Source: JACPFV01 sp038043245 (lineage in GTDB: Bacteria; Pseudomonadota; Gammaproteobacteria; Nevskiales; Nevskiaceae). Taken from it: a stretch of 64,000 nt of DNA. The stretch lies in contig JBBTCH010000010.1 in assembly GCA_038043245.1 (NCBI GenBank), forward strand, positions 1 through 64,000. Reading direction: 5' to 3'. Below, one piece after another: positions 17,493-26,471 of this stretch (its first letter is position 1; the number at the start of each line of letters is the position of its first letter). The notes under the pieces were generated by a model that had not been told where the DNA came from, searched no databases, and was given only the letters and a program-made list of their open reading frames with translations. Position numbers and translations under genes: made by a program.

Positions 17493-20313
17493 ACTTGTAC
17501 GGCTGTTCTCGGCCTCCGATACGCCCCAAGCGGATAAGGCCCAACAACAGCACTCCGAACAGCATCCACGGTCCCAATGCGCCAAGCAACAGCCCCTTGC
17601 CCTGTTTGCCGTCAACCGATGCGGCTTTGACCGCGGCTTTGCCGGTGAACTCGTAGCTCCAGAAACCGCGGCCGAACGTGGCCGCGAACAGCTTGTTCGG
17701 GTTGCCCGGCTGCAGGCGCAGCATCGCCACCGCCACGTTGGGCAGACCGTTGCCGAGCGGCGCCCAGGTTTTGCCATCGACGTCGCTGGAAATGAAGGCG
17801 CCGATGTCAGTACCGACCAGCAACTGGCCGTTGCGCAGCACCACCGAGTTGGCCTGCGCCTGCGGCAGGTTGCCGGAGATGTCTTTGAAACTCTCGCCGC
17901 CATCGGTGGACTTGTAGACGTTGCCGCTGCCGATGTTGGGGTTGCTGTCTTCGTGTGAACCGGCCGGGCGGATGTTGGCCATGTATCCGGCTAGGGTCAC
18001 GTAGACCGTCTTCGGATTCGCCGGGTCAATTTCGATGCTGGCGATGAAACGATTGCCCAGACCCTTGGCCGCAGGCTCGCGCCATTCGCCGCCGACATTG
18101 GTGGCGATGCCGTTCTGGAACACAGTCTTGTCGTTGACGTGGCCGCAATCGCCGCAGAAGCCGGCGTAGATCACATCGCCCTGCACATCCATGGTCGTCG
18201 TCGTGCGCACGGCATCCGTCAGCGGGTTGTTGCCAAGCACGTAGACCAGATCCCAGGTGCTGGAAGTGACGGTCTCCGCATTCCGCGTCTCGTAGATCTC
18301 ATTGGCCGCCGTGACCATGTGGTTGGCATCGAGCGGGTCCATCGAAAACCAGTTAGCAAAGTTCACCCGTGTATACGGCGGTGCGATGCCGACGCTCGAA
18401 GCACCACGGTCCGTGGTGCGCTGCAAGCCGCCGTTCTGTGATTCGGTATAGGCGACATCGCTGTTGTCGGGATTGACCTCGGCAAAGAAACCGTCAGCGC
18501 CGAAGTCCATGAACATCTCGCGTGAATCCGGCTCGATGTGGCCACTGCCGTTGTCCTGCAGACCGAACCAGACCGTGCCGTCCTTGGCAACTGCGAGCCC
18601 ATAAGGCAGCAAGGTGTAGAAGCCGGTATTGGCGCCCTGTCCCCAGCCGGCATTGGTCATCTCGCTGCCGGTGGGCACGCACTGCTTGAACACGCCGCCA
18701 TCATTGCCGGCGAACAGGCACACGCCCTCAGACACGCCGGCGATCAGGTCGCCATAGGGGACGTAAAGACCCGCGTGCTGATCCGGATGCGTGGTGGAAT
18801 CAAGCCCAGTGACTGAGAAATAACGGCCGATGACTTCAAAGTCCTGTGGGCCAGATTGGGCGATGCCGTTCAGCGGCAGATGCGTGAAACGGTTCTGGAA
18901 GATCTCCTCAAGACCAAACGTCAACCGCGTGGGGATGCCCAGCACGGGAATCTGTCGCGTCGGGTCGGGCGTGATCCACTCGTTGTACCAGGCCTGGCCA
19001 CCGGGCAGCAGGCCGAGCGAACCGGGTGTCAGCGCGATTTCGTCGTCGTTGGCCATCTGCGTCCAGTTGCGGCCAAAGTCAGCGGAAACATAGGCGCCGT
19101 TGATGGCGGTGGCGAGCAAAGCAAACGAATCGAGCAGTTCGAAGCCGTTGTTGAAGCTTTCCGAATCCTGCACCAGCGCGTAGACGTAGCCGTGGTCCTG
19201 CAGCGGGCCGGTGGCATTGCCGAGTTCGATGCGGCCGGTGCGTTCGCGCGGTGCGAAGCCAGCGGGGTCGGTCGCTGAAGCGACGGGCAGTTCCAGCTTC
19301 TCGAAGCTGTCGCGCTCGCCGGTGTCGGAACGGTACAGGCCATTCGCCGGCGCCTGCGGCAGGCCGCTGACTGTGAACGGCTTGATGCCCGCGCGCCAGC
19401 CGACGGCGGCGAGCACCGGGCAGCCGGTCGGGCGGCATTCGAAGTTGGTCACGCCGCCCGGCATCTGGATAACCACGTCAGTCACCATATTCGTGAACTG
19501 GCAGGGCGAGGAAATATCCTCGACGCCTGCGCATTCCGGCGTCGTCGGCAGGCGCACGTTGACGAAACTACGGCCAGCATCGTCGGAGCGGAACAAGCCC
19601 TTGCTCGAAGCGATATAGACGATGCGCGGAAAGCCGGGATCGCTCTTGGCGTTGTAAACCTGCGCGCCATCCGGGAAACCGGTGGACTGCGTCCAGGTCT
19701 GGCCGAGATCGGTCGTCCAGTACGCGCCGAGGCCCATGTAGCCGTTGTTGCCCATCACTGACTCGCCACCCGCGGCAATCAGGGTGCCGCCACCGGCCGG
19801 TGTCCACACCACGCCGCCATTGGACAGACTCGGCAGGTTCAGGCCGACATCCACCCAGTTGTCGGCGAGCGTGCGCACGTCGCCGTTGACCGCCTCGCTC
19901 ATCCAGATGCCGCCGGTGCCGACCGCCGCGAACAGACGCTTGGCGTTGGCGTCGTAGGCGAAGTTGTCAACGCGGCCGGAGTAGTACGAGCGGATGTTGA
20001 GTGGCCGTGGCGCGGTGTTCAGCGGCGGCACCAAGCCGTTGGTGATCAGGGTGCCCCGACCGTATTCCAGCCAGGTGCCGTCGGCACCGGTGACTTCGGA
20101 CTTGCGCGACTGCATCGCGGCTTTCTGCGCAATGGCGGAACGAAACGCGCCGTCAGCGACACGGCCCGAGCGCGACAGCAACTCGTCGCGCGGGGAGAAC
20201 CGCTCGGCTTCGTAGCCGGACGATGCCACTGGCTTATCAAGCTCAAAAGATCCATTTAGGACAAGTGCCGAAACGGAAAGTACGGCAACACCGGCGAGGA
20301 CTGGCTTGATCAC
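17491..20313 (-). CDS. Secreted Asp-box beta-propeller protein, paralogue 1 of 4
   Basis: The 940-residue product starts at a GTG (20313) with AGGAG seven bases upstream and has an N-terminal signal (KPVLAGVAVLSVSALVLNG). The body is a sortilin/BNR-like propeller with repeated Asp-box motifs (SDDAGRSF, TTDLGQTW, STDGGESF) and segments shared with its three neighbours: NFAYDANAKRLFAAVGTGG, the Cys pair CAGVEDISSPC, GCPVLAAVGWRAG, CLFAGNDGGVFKQC, WFGLQDNGSGH and GFCGDCG. No catalytic residues of sialidases or other glycosidases could be assigned. The C-terminus (KQGKGLLLGALGPWMLFG, then basic LIRLGRIGG) closely matches the M4 peptidase tail, with six extra residues REQPYK. It is the most divergent paralogue at its N-terminus. 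Confidence 0.85.
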   Translation of the reverse strand: MIKPVLAGVAVLSVSALVLNGSFELDKPVASSGYEAERFSPRDELLSRSGRVADGAFRSAIAQKAAMQSRKSEVTGADGTWLEYGRGTLITNGLVPPLNTAPRPLNIRSYYSGRVDNFAYDANAKRLFAAVGTGGIWMSEAVNGDVRTLADNWVDVGLNLPSLSNGGVVWTPAGGGTLIAAGGESVMGNNGYMGLGAYWTTDLGQTWTQSTGFPDGAQVYNAKSDPGFPRIVYIASSKGLFRSDDAGRSFVNVRLPTTPECAGVEDISSPCQFTNMVTDVVIQMPGGVTNFECRPTGCPVLAAVGWRAGIKPFTVSGLPQAPANGLYRSDTGERDSFEKLELPVASATDPAGFAPRERTGRIELGNATGPLQDHGYVYALVQDSESFNNGFELLDSFALLATAINGAYVSADFGRNWTQMANDDEIALTPGSLGLLPGGQAWYNEWITPDPTRQIPVLGIPTRLTFGLEEIFQNRFTHLPLNGIAQSGPQDFEVIGRYFSVTGLDSTTHPDQHAGLYVPYGDLIAGVSEGVCLFAGNDGGVFKQCVPTGSEMTNAGWGQGANTGFYTLLPYGLAVAKDGTVWFGLQDNGSGHIEPDSREMFMDFGADGFFAEVNPDNSDVAYTESQNGGLQRTTDRGASSVGIAPPYTRVNFANWFSMDPLDANHMVTAANEIYETRNAETVTSSTWDLVYVLGNNPLTDAVRTTTTMDVQGDVIYAGFCGDCGHVNDKTVFQNGIATNVGGEWREPAAKGLGNRFIASIEIDPANPKTVYVTLAGYMANIRPAGSHEDSNPNIGSGNVYKSTDGGESFKDISGNLPQAQANSVVLRNGQLLVGTDIGAFISSDVDGKTWAPLGNGLPNVAVAMLRLQPGNPNKLFAATFGRGFWSYEFTGKAAVKAASVDGKQGKGLLLGALGPWMLFGVLLLGLIRLGRIGGREQPYK

Positions 20314-20334
20314 GTCATGACTCCTTTCACAAAG

Positions 20335-20366
20335 AAAAACGGCGGGCTTTTTTTAAGGCCCGCCGT
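20335..20366 (-). terminator. Terminator of propeller paralogue 2
   Basis: ACGGCGGGC (20339-20347) pairs with GCCCGCCGT (20358-20366). On the minus strand the stem is followed by TTTTTC. The same stem follows paralogue 3 at 23378-23402, so the terminator was duplicated along with the gene. Confidence 0.88.
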
Positions 20367-20379
20367 CGTTTGAAAAACT

Positions 20380-23352
20380 TCAGCGCAGTTTGCGGCGCAC
20401 TGCGAGACCCAGACCTAGAAGCAACAACAGTGCCGGCGACAGCGCGCCGAGCAGCAGGCCCTTGCCCTGTTTACCGGAACCGATCTCATCCGCCTTGATG
20501 GCCGCAGCACCGGTGAACTCGTAAGTCCAGACGTTGCGCCCGAAAGTCGCGGCGAACAACATGTTCGGGTTGCCCGGTTGCAGGCGCAGCATGGTGGTGG
20601 GCACGCTCGGCAGGCCCTTGCCCAGCGGTGCCCACTGGCCGCCCGTGGTGTCGGTGGAAATGAACGGGCCGACGTCGGTGCCGACCAGCAGCTGACCGTT
20701 GCGATAAAGGATGTTTGAGACCGAGACATTCGGCAGATTGCCGGAGATGTCGGCAAAAGTTTCGCCGGCATCGGTGGACTTGAAGACGTGGCCGCTGCCG
20801 GCATTCGGATTGGCTTCCAGGTAGCCATTCGGCGGACGGATGTTCGAGTAGTAGCCGGCCAGCGTCGCGTAAATGGTGTTGGTGTCGTTCGGATCAATCT
20901 CGATCGAAGTGATCAGTCGGTTCTCCAACCCCTGCGCCCCGGCGATATGCCAACCGTCGGCCGCCGCTTTTTTCGGCGGCAGCGCACCACCGACATTGGT
21001 GGCGATGCCATTCTGGAAGTCAGTTACCTCGCTCCACACGCCGCAAGGCCCGCACCAGCCCACGTAGGCCGCTTCGCCCAGCAGATCGCTGGTCGTGTGG
21101 CGGCGCTGCTGGTTGGTTTGCGGGTTGAGGCCCAGCGTGAATACCGACACCCAGTTGTCCGGCGTCGTGTCCGGCCCCTCGACCGACTCGAAAATTTCCA
21201 ATCCGCCGGTGATCAGGTGGTTCTTGTCAGTGGGGTCCATCGTGAACCACTGATCGAAGGCCGCGCCGGTCTGTGCCGCCAGCCGTGTGGGCTTGATGTC
21301 GGCCCAGCTGCTGCCGCGGTTGGTGGTCACCTGCATCGCAGCGCCCTGGCTCTCGCAGTAGGCCGTGTTGCTGTTGTCCGGGTCGGTCTCGCAGTAAAAC
21401 CCGTCGCCACCGAGTTTGGCCACGATGAATTTGTCGGTGCCGTCAATGTATCCGCTGCCGTTGTCCTGCAAGCCGAACCAGACCGTGCCGTCGCCCGACA
21501 CCGCGATGCCATAAGGCAGCGTCGCGTAGATGCCAAAATTCTTGGCCTCGCTATCCCAACCATTTGCCGTCCTATCGAACTCTTGGTCTGCATCGACGCA
21601 CTGCTTGGCGATGCCACCGTCATTGCCGATGAACAGGCAGACGCCGCCGTCGCCGGTCGGGATGTAAACGCCGGTGTGCTGGTCGGCGTGTGTCGGTGCG
21701 CCATAACCGCCAAACACGCGAAAATCATCCGGCCCGGACTGGCTGGCGCCGTCCAAAGCCTGGTTCGGAGTCTTGTTCTGCCAGACTTCCTCGAGACCAA
21801 AACTCAGGCGCGTCGGCACACCACTGGCGTCTTGGCGCGTGGGATCTACCGTCACCCATTGGTTGTACCAGGACTGGATGCCCGGCGCGTAGCCGAGCAG
21901 CGCGTTAAGCCCCAGCGCCGTGCCGCTCTGCGGGTTGTCGGCGATTTCCGCGGTGTCGGCCATGCGCGTCCAGCTCGTGCCGAAATCACTGGAGACATAC
22001 AGGCCGTTGAATGCCGTCGCAAACGGCACCAGCGGCGGAGCGGCTGGCAGAGGGAAAAGGGCGTCGGGCGCATCGATCGTCTGCGGACCGTCGTTGAACA
22101 GCACTGCGTCCTGCACGATGGCATAGACGTAATCGTGGTTCTGCAATTCGCCGGTGGCGACGCCGAGCTCGGTGCGCGCGATGCGGTTTTGCACGGCAAA
22201 ACCATCGGCACTGACGGTATTGACGGCCGATACATCCAACTTGGCAAAGCTGCCCGGTTCGCCGGTATCCGAGCGATACAATCCGTTAGCCGGTGCCTTT
22301 GAAGTTCCATTTCTGAATTTGCCGCCGCTGCCTTCACGAAAGCCGATTGCCGCCAGGACCGGGCAGCCACCAGAGGCACATTCAAAGCCGGTGCTGCCGC
22401 CGGGATGCTTGACCGCGACATCCGTCACAAAGTTGGTGTACTGGCAGGCCGAGGAGGTCTCTTCGTTGCCCGCGCAATCCGCGCCGTCGTTCGTGCTGGT
22501 CGGCAACTTCACGTTGACAAAATTGCGCCCGGCGTCAGTCGAACGGAACAAGCCCTTGGACGTCGCCGCGTAAACGATTTCTGGATGCGCGGGGTCTATC
22601 ACCGTACGGAAAGCCAGTGCCTGATCCGGCACACCCTTGCTCTGGGTCCAGGTCTTGCCCAGGTCTTTGCTCCAGAACGCGCCAAGGCCGTAGTAGGCGC
22701 CCGAGCCCATCATGTGCTCGCCGCCGACGACGACCAGTGTGCCGCCGCCCGCTGGCGTCCAGGCCACCGTACTGAAGATCGTGGTCGGCAGCGTGGCATC
22801 AATCGCAGTCCAGCTATCCGCCAGCGTGGTCACATCACCGTTCTGCGCCTGAGTCATCCAGATGCCGCCGCTGCCCAGCGCCGCAAACAAGCGCTGGGTA
22901 ACGGGATCGTAGGCAAAGCTGTCGGCACGGGTGCCGACGTTTTCGTGGCCACCGCCGCCGATCAGGTTGCCGTCGCCGTATTGCTTCCAGGTGCCACCAG
23001 CGCCATTGACCGCGGCCTTGAGCGGTTCCATCGCCTGCTTCTGCTCGACCGCCGAACGAAATGCGCCGTCTGGCACTATGCCCGCGCGGCGCCCCAGCAC
23101 ATCGCCAGCCGCCAGCATCTGCGCCGCCGACTCCGGATGCTTGATCGCAAGACAGGTTTGCGCGCCGTAACGCTCACGCACTTCGCGCTGCTTCTCCAAG
23201 CTCAAGCCAGAGTTGGCCATCAGCGCACGCAGCACCGGATCACCCATCTGTGTGCCAGCGGGGCAGTCGGCCGGTTTGCCGGAATGAATCAGGTAACCGC
23301 TTGCGACGGCGGTCAATACACTGGCTGCAACAAAAAGAATTTTGTTAGGCAT
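20380..23352 (-). CDS. Secreted Asp-box beta-propeller protein, paralogue 2 of 4
   Basis: The 990-residue product starts at ATG 23352 (MPNKILFVAASVLTAVASG), with GAGGAAA six bases upstream. A GTG 15 bases earlier would sit inside that ribosome site and is rejected. It has a signal peptide, then a DGAFRSAVEQKQAM segment common to the family. The propeller shares the family landmarks: GCPVLAAIGFREG, CLFIGNDGGIAKQC, WFGLQDNGSGY, GWCGPCGV and the last Asp-box KSTDAGETF. The cysteines recur at the same places in all four paralogues, suggesting conserved disulfides in an exported protein. The tail is GKQGKGLLLGALSPALLLLL followed by RRKLR. Ligand or activity is unknown. Confidence 0.85.
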   Translation of the reverse strand: MPNKILFVAASVLTAVASGYLIHSGKPADCPAGTQMGDPVLRALMANSGLSLEKQREVRERYGAQTCLAIKHPESAAQMLAAGDVLGRRAGIVPDGAFRSAVEQKQAMEPLKAAVNGAGGTWKQYGDGNLIGGGGHENVGTRADSFAYDPVTQRLFAALGSGGIWMTQAQNGDVTTLADSWTAIDATLPTTIFSTVAWTPAGGGTLVVVGGEHMMGSGAYYGLGAFWSKDLGKTWTQSKGVPDQALAFRTVIDPAHPEIVYAATSKGLFRSTDAGRNFVNVKLPTSTNDGADCAGNEETSSACQYTNFVTDVAVKHPGGSTGFECASGGCPVLAAIGFREGSGGKFRNGTSKAPANGLYRSDTGEPGSFAKLDVSAVNTVSADGFAVQNRIARTELGVATGELQNHDYVYAIVQDAVLFNDGPQTIDAPDALFPLPAAPPLVPFATAFNGLYVSSDFGTSWTRMADTAEIADNPQSGTALGLNALLGYAPGIQSWYNQWVTVDPTRQDASGVPTRLSFGLEEVWQNKTPNQALDGASQSGPDDFRVFGGYGAPTHADQHTGVYIPTGDGGVCLFIGNDGGIAKQCVDADQEFDRTANGWDSEAKNFGIYATLPYGIAVSGDGTVWFGLQDNGSGYIDGTDKFIVAKLGGDGFYCETDPDNSNTAYCESQGAAMQVTTNRGSSWADIKPTRLAAQTGAAFDQWFTMDPTDKNHLITGGLEIFESVEGPDTTPDNWVSVFTLGLNPQTNQQRRHTTSDLLGEAAYVGWCGPCGVWSEVTDFQNGIATNVGGALPPKKAAADGWHIAGAQGLENRLITSIEIDPNDTNTIYATLAGYYSNIRPPNGYLEANPNAGSGHVFKSTDAGETFADISGNLPNVSVSNILYRNGQLLVGTDVGPFISTDTTGGQWAPLGKGLPSVPTTMLRLQPGNPNMLFAATFGRNVWTYEFTGAAAIKADEIGSGKQGKGLLLGALSPALLLLLGLGLAVRRKLR

Positions 23353-23373
23353 GATGATTTTCCTCACGGAAAC

Positions 23374-23402
23374 AAAAACGGCGGGCTTTTAAGGCCCGCC
23401 GT
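23374..23402 (-). terminator. Terminator of propeller paralogue 3
   Basis: ACGGCGGGC (23378-23386) pairs with GCCCGCCGT (23394-23402), followed on the minus strand by TTTTTG. It is identical in stem to the one after paralogue 2, with a shorter loop. Confidence 0.88.
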
Positions 23403-23415
23403 CGTTTGAAAAACT

Positions 23416-26379
23416 TCAGTGCAGTTTGCGGCGCACTGCGAAACCCAGACCCAGAAGCAACAACAGTGCCGGCGACAGCGCGCCGAGGAACAGGCCGCGT
23501 CCTTGTTTGCCGGAAACCGTGCTGCCGGCCTTGATCGCCGCGTCGCCGGTGAACTCGTAGGTCCACATGTGGCGGCCGAAGGTCGAGGCGAACAGCATGT
23601 TGGGATTGCCCGGCTGCAGCTTGAACATCGTGATCGGCGCGTTGGGCAGACCGCTGCCCAGCGCTGCCCAGGTACCGCCATCGAGGCCGGAGGAAATGAA
23701 GGCGCCGACTTCGGTGCCGACCAGCAGCTGGCCCTCGCGCACGAGGATGGTGTTCACCGGGATCTTCGGCAGGCTGCCGGAGATATTCTTGAAAGTCTCG
23801 CCAGCGTCGGTGGACTTGAACAGATTACCGGCCTTGGGATCGGCACCGGCGCTTTCTTCTCCGAATGAGTTCGGTCCGCGATAGCCCGACATGTAAGCCC
23901 CAAGTCCGACGTAGACCGTCTTTGCATCGTTCGGGTCGATTTCAATTGCCGTGATCAGACGATTCGGCAGGCCCTTGGCCGACGCCAGATGCCAGCCCTC
24001 TTCGGTAGCCGCTTCGCTCGGCGCACCGGATTTGGTGACATTGGTCGCCAGCTCACGTTGGAACGGCTGGTCGTTGACGGTCACGCCGCAATCGCCGCAG
24101 GCGCCGGTATACATCGCCGTGTTGTGCAGATCCGCGACGGTGCAGGTAAAGATGGTCTGTGTGCCGTCGGGGTTGTCCTTGAACGTGTGCTGGTAGACCA
24201 GCTCCCAGGCTCCAGCGGTGACGTTCGGCGCATCGAGGGTTTCATAAACCTCGTTGGCGCAGGTCATCATGTGATTGCCGTCGAGCGGATCCATGGTGAA
24301 CCAGTTGGCAAAGTTCACGCGCGTGTACGGCGGCGCGATGTCGGCCCCGGTGGCACCGCGGTCGGTGGTGCGCACCAGTCCGCCGTTCTGGGTCTCGGTG
24401 TAGGCGAGATTGCTATCGTCCGGATCCACTTCGGCGTAAAAGCCGTCGCCACCGAAATCGCCGTAGGACTCGCCGGTGGGGTCCATGTGACCCGAGCCGT
24501 TGTCCTGCAGGCCATACCAGATGGTGCCGTCCTTGGACACGCCGAGGCCATAGGGCAACAGCGTGTAGAAGCCGTTGTTGACCGCCTGACCCCACTGCGC
24601 CTGGGTGAACGGCTGGCCCGGCACGGTGCACTGGCGGAACACGCCGCCGTCGTTGCCGGTGAATACACAGACGCCCAGATCCACCTCGGGCGGCACGCCT
24701 TCGCGCGTGATGGGAACAAAAACACCGGCGTGCTGATCCGGGTGGGTGGTCAGTTCACCGACCGCGGAGAAGTAATAGCCCAGGTTCATGAAGTCCTGCG
24801 GGCCCTGCTGCAGAATGCCGTTGAGCGGCACATTGAGAATGCTGCTGAGGCTCTGGAACATCTCCTCGAGGCCGAACACCATGCGCGTCGGGATGCCGGT
24901 GTTGGGCACGGGCGGTACCGAACGCGAGGGTGAGGGATCCACCTCGATCCACTGGTCATACCAGCCCTGGCCGCCGGGCTGGATCAGCGCAGTGAAGGGG
25001 CCGGGGATGCTAGCGATTTCGGCGCTGCTGGCCATGCGGATCCAGCTGTCGCCGAAATCCGGTGAGACAAAGATGCCGTTCATGTTGGTCGACAGCGGCG
25101 GACTCGGCAAAATGTCCAGTGGCGGCTCGAAGTTGGCGCCCGCACCGCTGTTGAGGAACTCCGAGTCCTGCACCATGGCGTAGACGTAGTCATGGTCCTG
25201 CAAGGGTCCGGTGGCGGCGCCCATCTCAATGCGGCCGATACGCTCGGGCGCAGTGAAGCCGTCAAGGCCGGCCTGTGCCGGCGTCATGTTGGCCGGGCGA
25301 AAACTGCCGGCCTGGCCGCTGTCAGATTTGTACAGGCCGTTGCTCGGCGCTTGAATGATGGCATTGAGCGGGCTTGCAGGGTCATCGGAATAGGGCTTTC
25401 GTCCCGCGCGCCAGCCGACTGCAGCCAGCACCGGGCAGCCAGTGGACGGGCATCCGGCATTCGCATCCGGCAAGCCGATCAAAGGGATGTCGGGCGTACG
25501 CACCACCACGTCGGAGACGACGTTGGCGAGATTGCATGCGGACGACGGATCGGTTACGCCCGCGCATTCACCGGCAACACCAGTGGGCAGACGCACGTTG
25601 ACGAAGTTGCGACCGGCGTCCTCGGTGCGGTAGAGGCCGCGGCTGGACGCGATATAGCCGATGCCCGGATTGCCCGGATCGTGGGCGGCGTTGAAGACAT
25701 TGACTTCATCGGGAAAACCGTTTGAGCGCTGCCAGGTGGCGCCGAGGTTGTCCGACCAGTAGGCGCCGAGGCCTGGATAGGCGCCGGTGCTCATCACGCT
25801 GTCGCCGGTGGCGGCGATCACGGTGCCGGCCGTGAAGATCACGCCGCCGACTGCTTGCGTGGGAAGGCGATCGCCGATCGAGACCCAGAGGTCGCCGAGG
25901 GTGCGCTCGTCGCCGTTCCTGGCCTCGCTCATCCAGACGCCGCCGGTGCCGACCGCGGCGAACAAGCGCTTGTTGACCGGGTCATAGGCGAAGTTGTCGA
26001 TGCGGCCGGAATGGGTCTGGATGTTTGGCTCGGGTAGGCCGCCCGGCACCCCGCCGTCGAGTTGCTCCTGCGCCAGACCGCTGACGAATTGCGGGCCGCG
26101 GCCATATTGCTTCCAAGCGCCGTCGGCACCCTTGACGCCTGCCTTGAAGAACTCCAGTGACTCCTTCTGGTTTACGGCCGCGCGCAAGGCGCCCGGCGCG
26201 AGGCTGCCTCCCCTGCGATAGCGTTCGTCATAGGGAGACTTTCTTTCTATTTCCATCACCGGGGGGCAGGCCCTGCCGCCCACGGCACAGTCAGGCGCCG
26301 ACTCGTGGAAGGGGGAAAACACCGCGCCTGCGGTGAGCGCGAGGCTGCTGGCAGCGAGAAACAGGACTTTCTTGGACAT
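23416..26379 (-). CDS. Secreted Asp-box beta-propeller protein, paralogue 3 of 4
   Basis: The 987-residue product starts at ATG 26379 (MSKKVLFLAASSLALTAGAV), with GAGGAG seven bases upstream. The TTG 15 bases earlier is rejected for the same reason as in paralogue 2. After the signal come APDCAVGGRAC and the PGALRAAVNQKESLEFF segment shared with paralogue 4. Propeller landmarks are NFAYDPVNKRLFAAVGTGG, CAGVTDPSSAC, GCPVLAAVGWRAG, CVFTGNDGGVFRQC, WYGLQDNGSGH, DPLDGNHMMT and GACGDCGVTVNDQPF. The tail is SGKQGRGLFLGALSPALL, a Leu-rich stretch and RRKLH. Its last 30 or so codons and 3' flank are almost identical in DNA to those of paralogue 2, while the rest has diverged. Confidence 0.85.
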   Translation of the reverse strand: MSKKVLFLAASSLALTAGAVFSPFHESAPDCAVGGRACPPVMEIERKSPYDERYRRGGSLAPGALRAAVNQKESLEFFKAGVKGADGAWKQYGRGPQFVSGLAQEQLDGGVPGGLPEPNIQTHSGRIDNFAYDPVNKRLFAAVGTGGVWMSEARNGDERTLGDLWVSIGDRLPTQAVGGVIFTAGTVIAATGDSVMSTGAYPGLGAYWSDNLGATWQRSNGFPDEVNVFNAAHDPGNPGIGYIASSRGLYRTEDAGRNFVNVRLPTGVAGECAGVTDPSSACNLANVVSDVVVRTPDIPLIGLPDANAGCPSTGCPVLAAVGWRAGRKPYSDDPASPLNAIIQAPSNGLYKSDSGQAGSFRPANMTPAQAGLDGFTAPERIGRIEMGAATGPLQDHDYVYAMVQDSEFLNSGAGANFEPPLDILPSPPLSTNMNGIFVSPDFGDSWIRMASSAEIASIPGPFTALIQPGGQGWYDQWIEVDPSPSRSVPPVPNTGIPTRMVFGLEEMFQSLSSILNVPLNGILQQGPQDFMNLGYYFSAVGELTTHPDQHAGVFVPITREGVPPEVDLGVCVFTGNDGGVFRQCTVPGQPFTQAQWGQAVNNGFYTLLPYGLGVSKDGTIWYGLQDNGSGHMDPTGESYGDFGGDGFYAEVDPDDSNLAYTETQNGGLVRTTDRGATGADIAPPYTRVNFANWFTMDPLDGNHMMTCANEVYETLDAPNVTAGAWELVYQHTFKDNPDGTQTIFTCTVADLHNTAMYTGACGDCGVTVNDQPFQRELATNVTKSGAPSEAATEEGWHLASAKGLPNRLITAIEIDPNDAKTVYVGLGAYMSGYRGPNSFGEESAGADPKAGNLFKSTDAGETFKNISGSLPKIPVNTILVREGQLLVGTEVGAFISSGLDGGTWAALGSGLPNAPITMFKLQPGNPNMLFASTFGRHMWTYEFTGDAAIKAGSTVSGKQGRGLFLGALSPALLLLLGLGFAVRRKLH

Positions 26380-26471
26380 GACAACGCTCCTCAATGATGA
26401 GAATTCAAAAAAACTGCGGACCGCTCACATATTCATGGGACGTAATTCGAAGCCTCGACAAAAACCGGTTT

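Noticed and set aside
23353..23367. Upstream GTG/TTG starts for propeller paralogues 2 and 3
   Set aside because: They would place the start codon inside the GAGGA ribosome site. The downstream ATG has correct spacing and gives a normal signal peptide.
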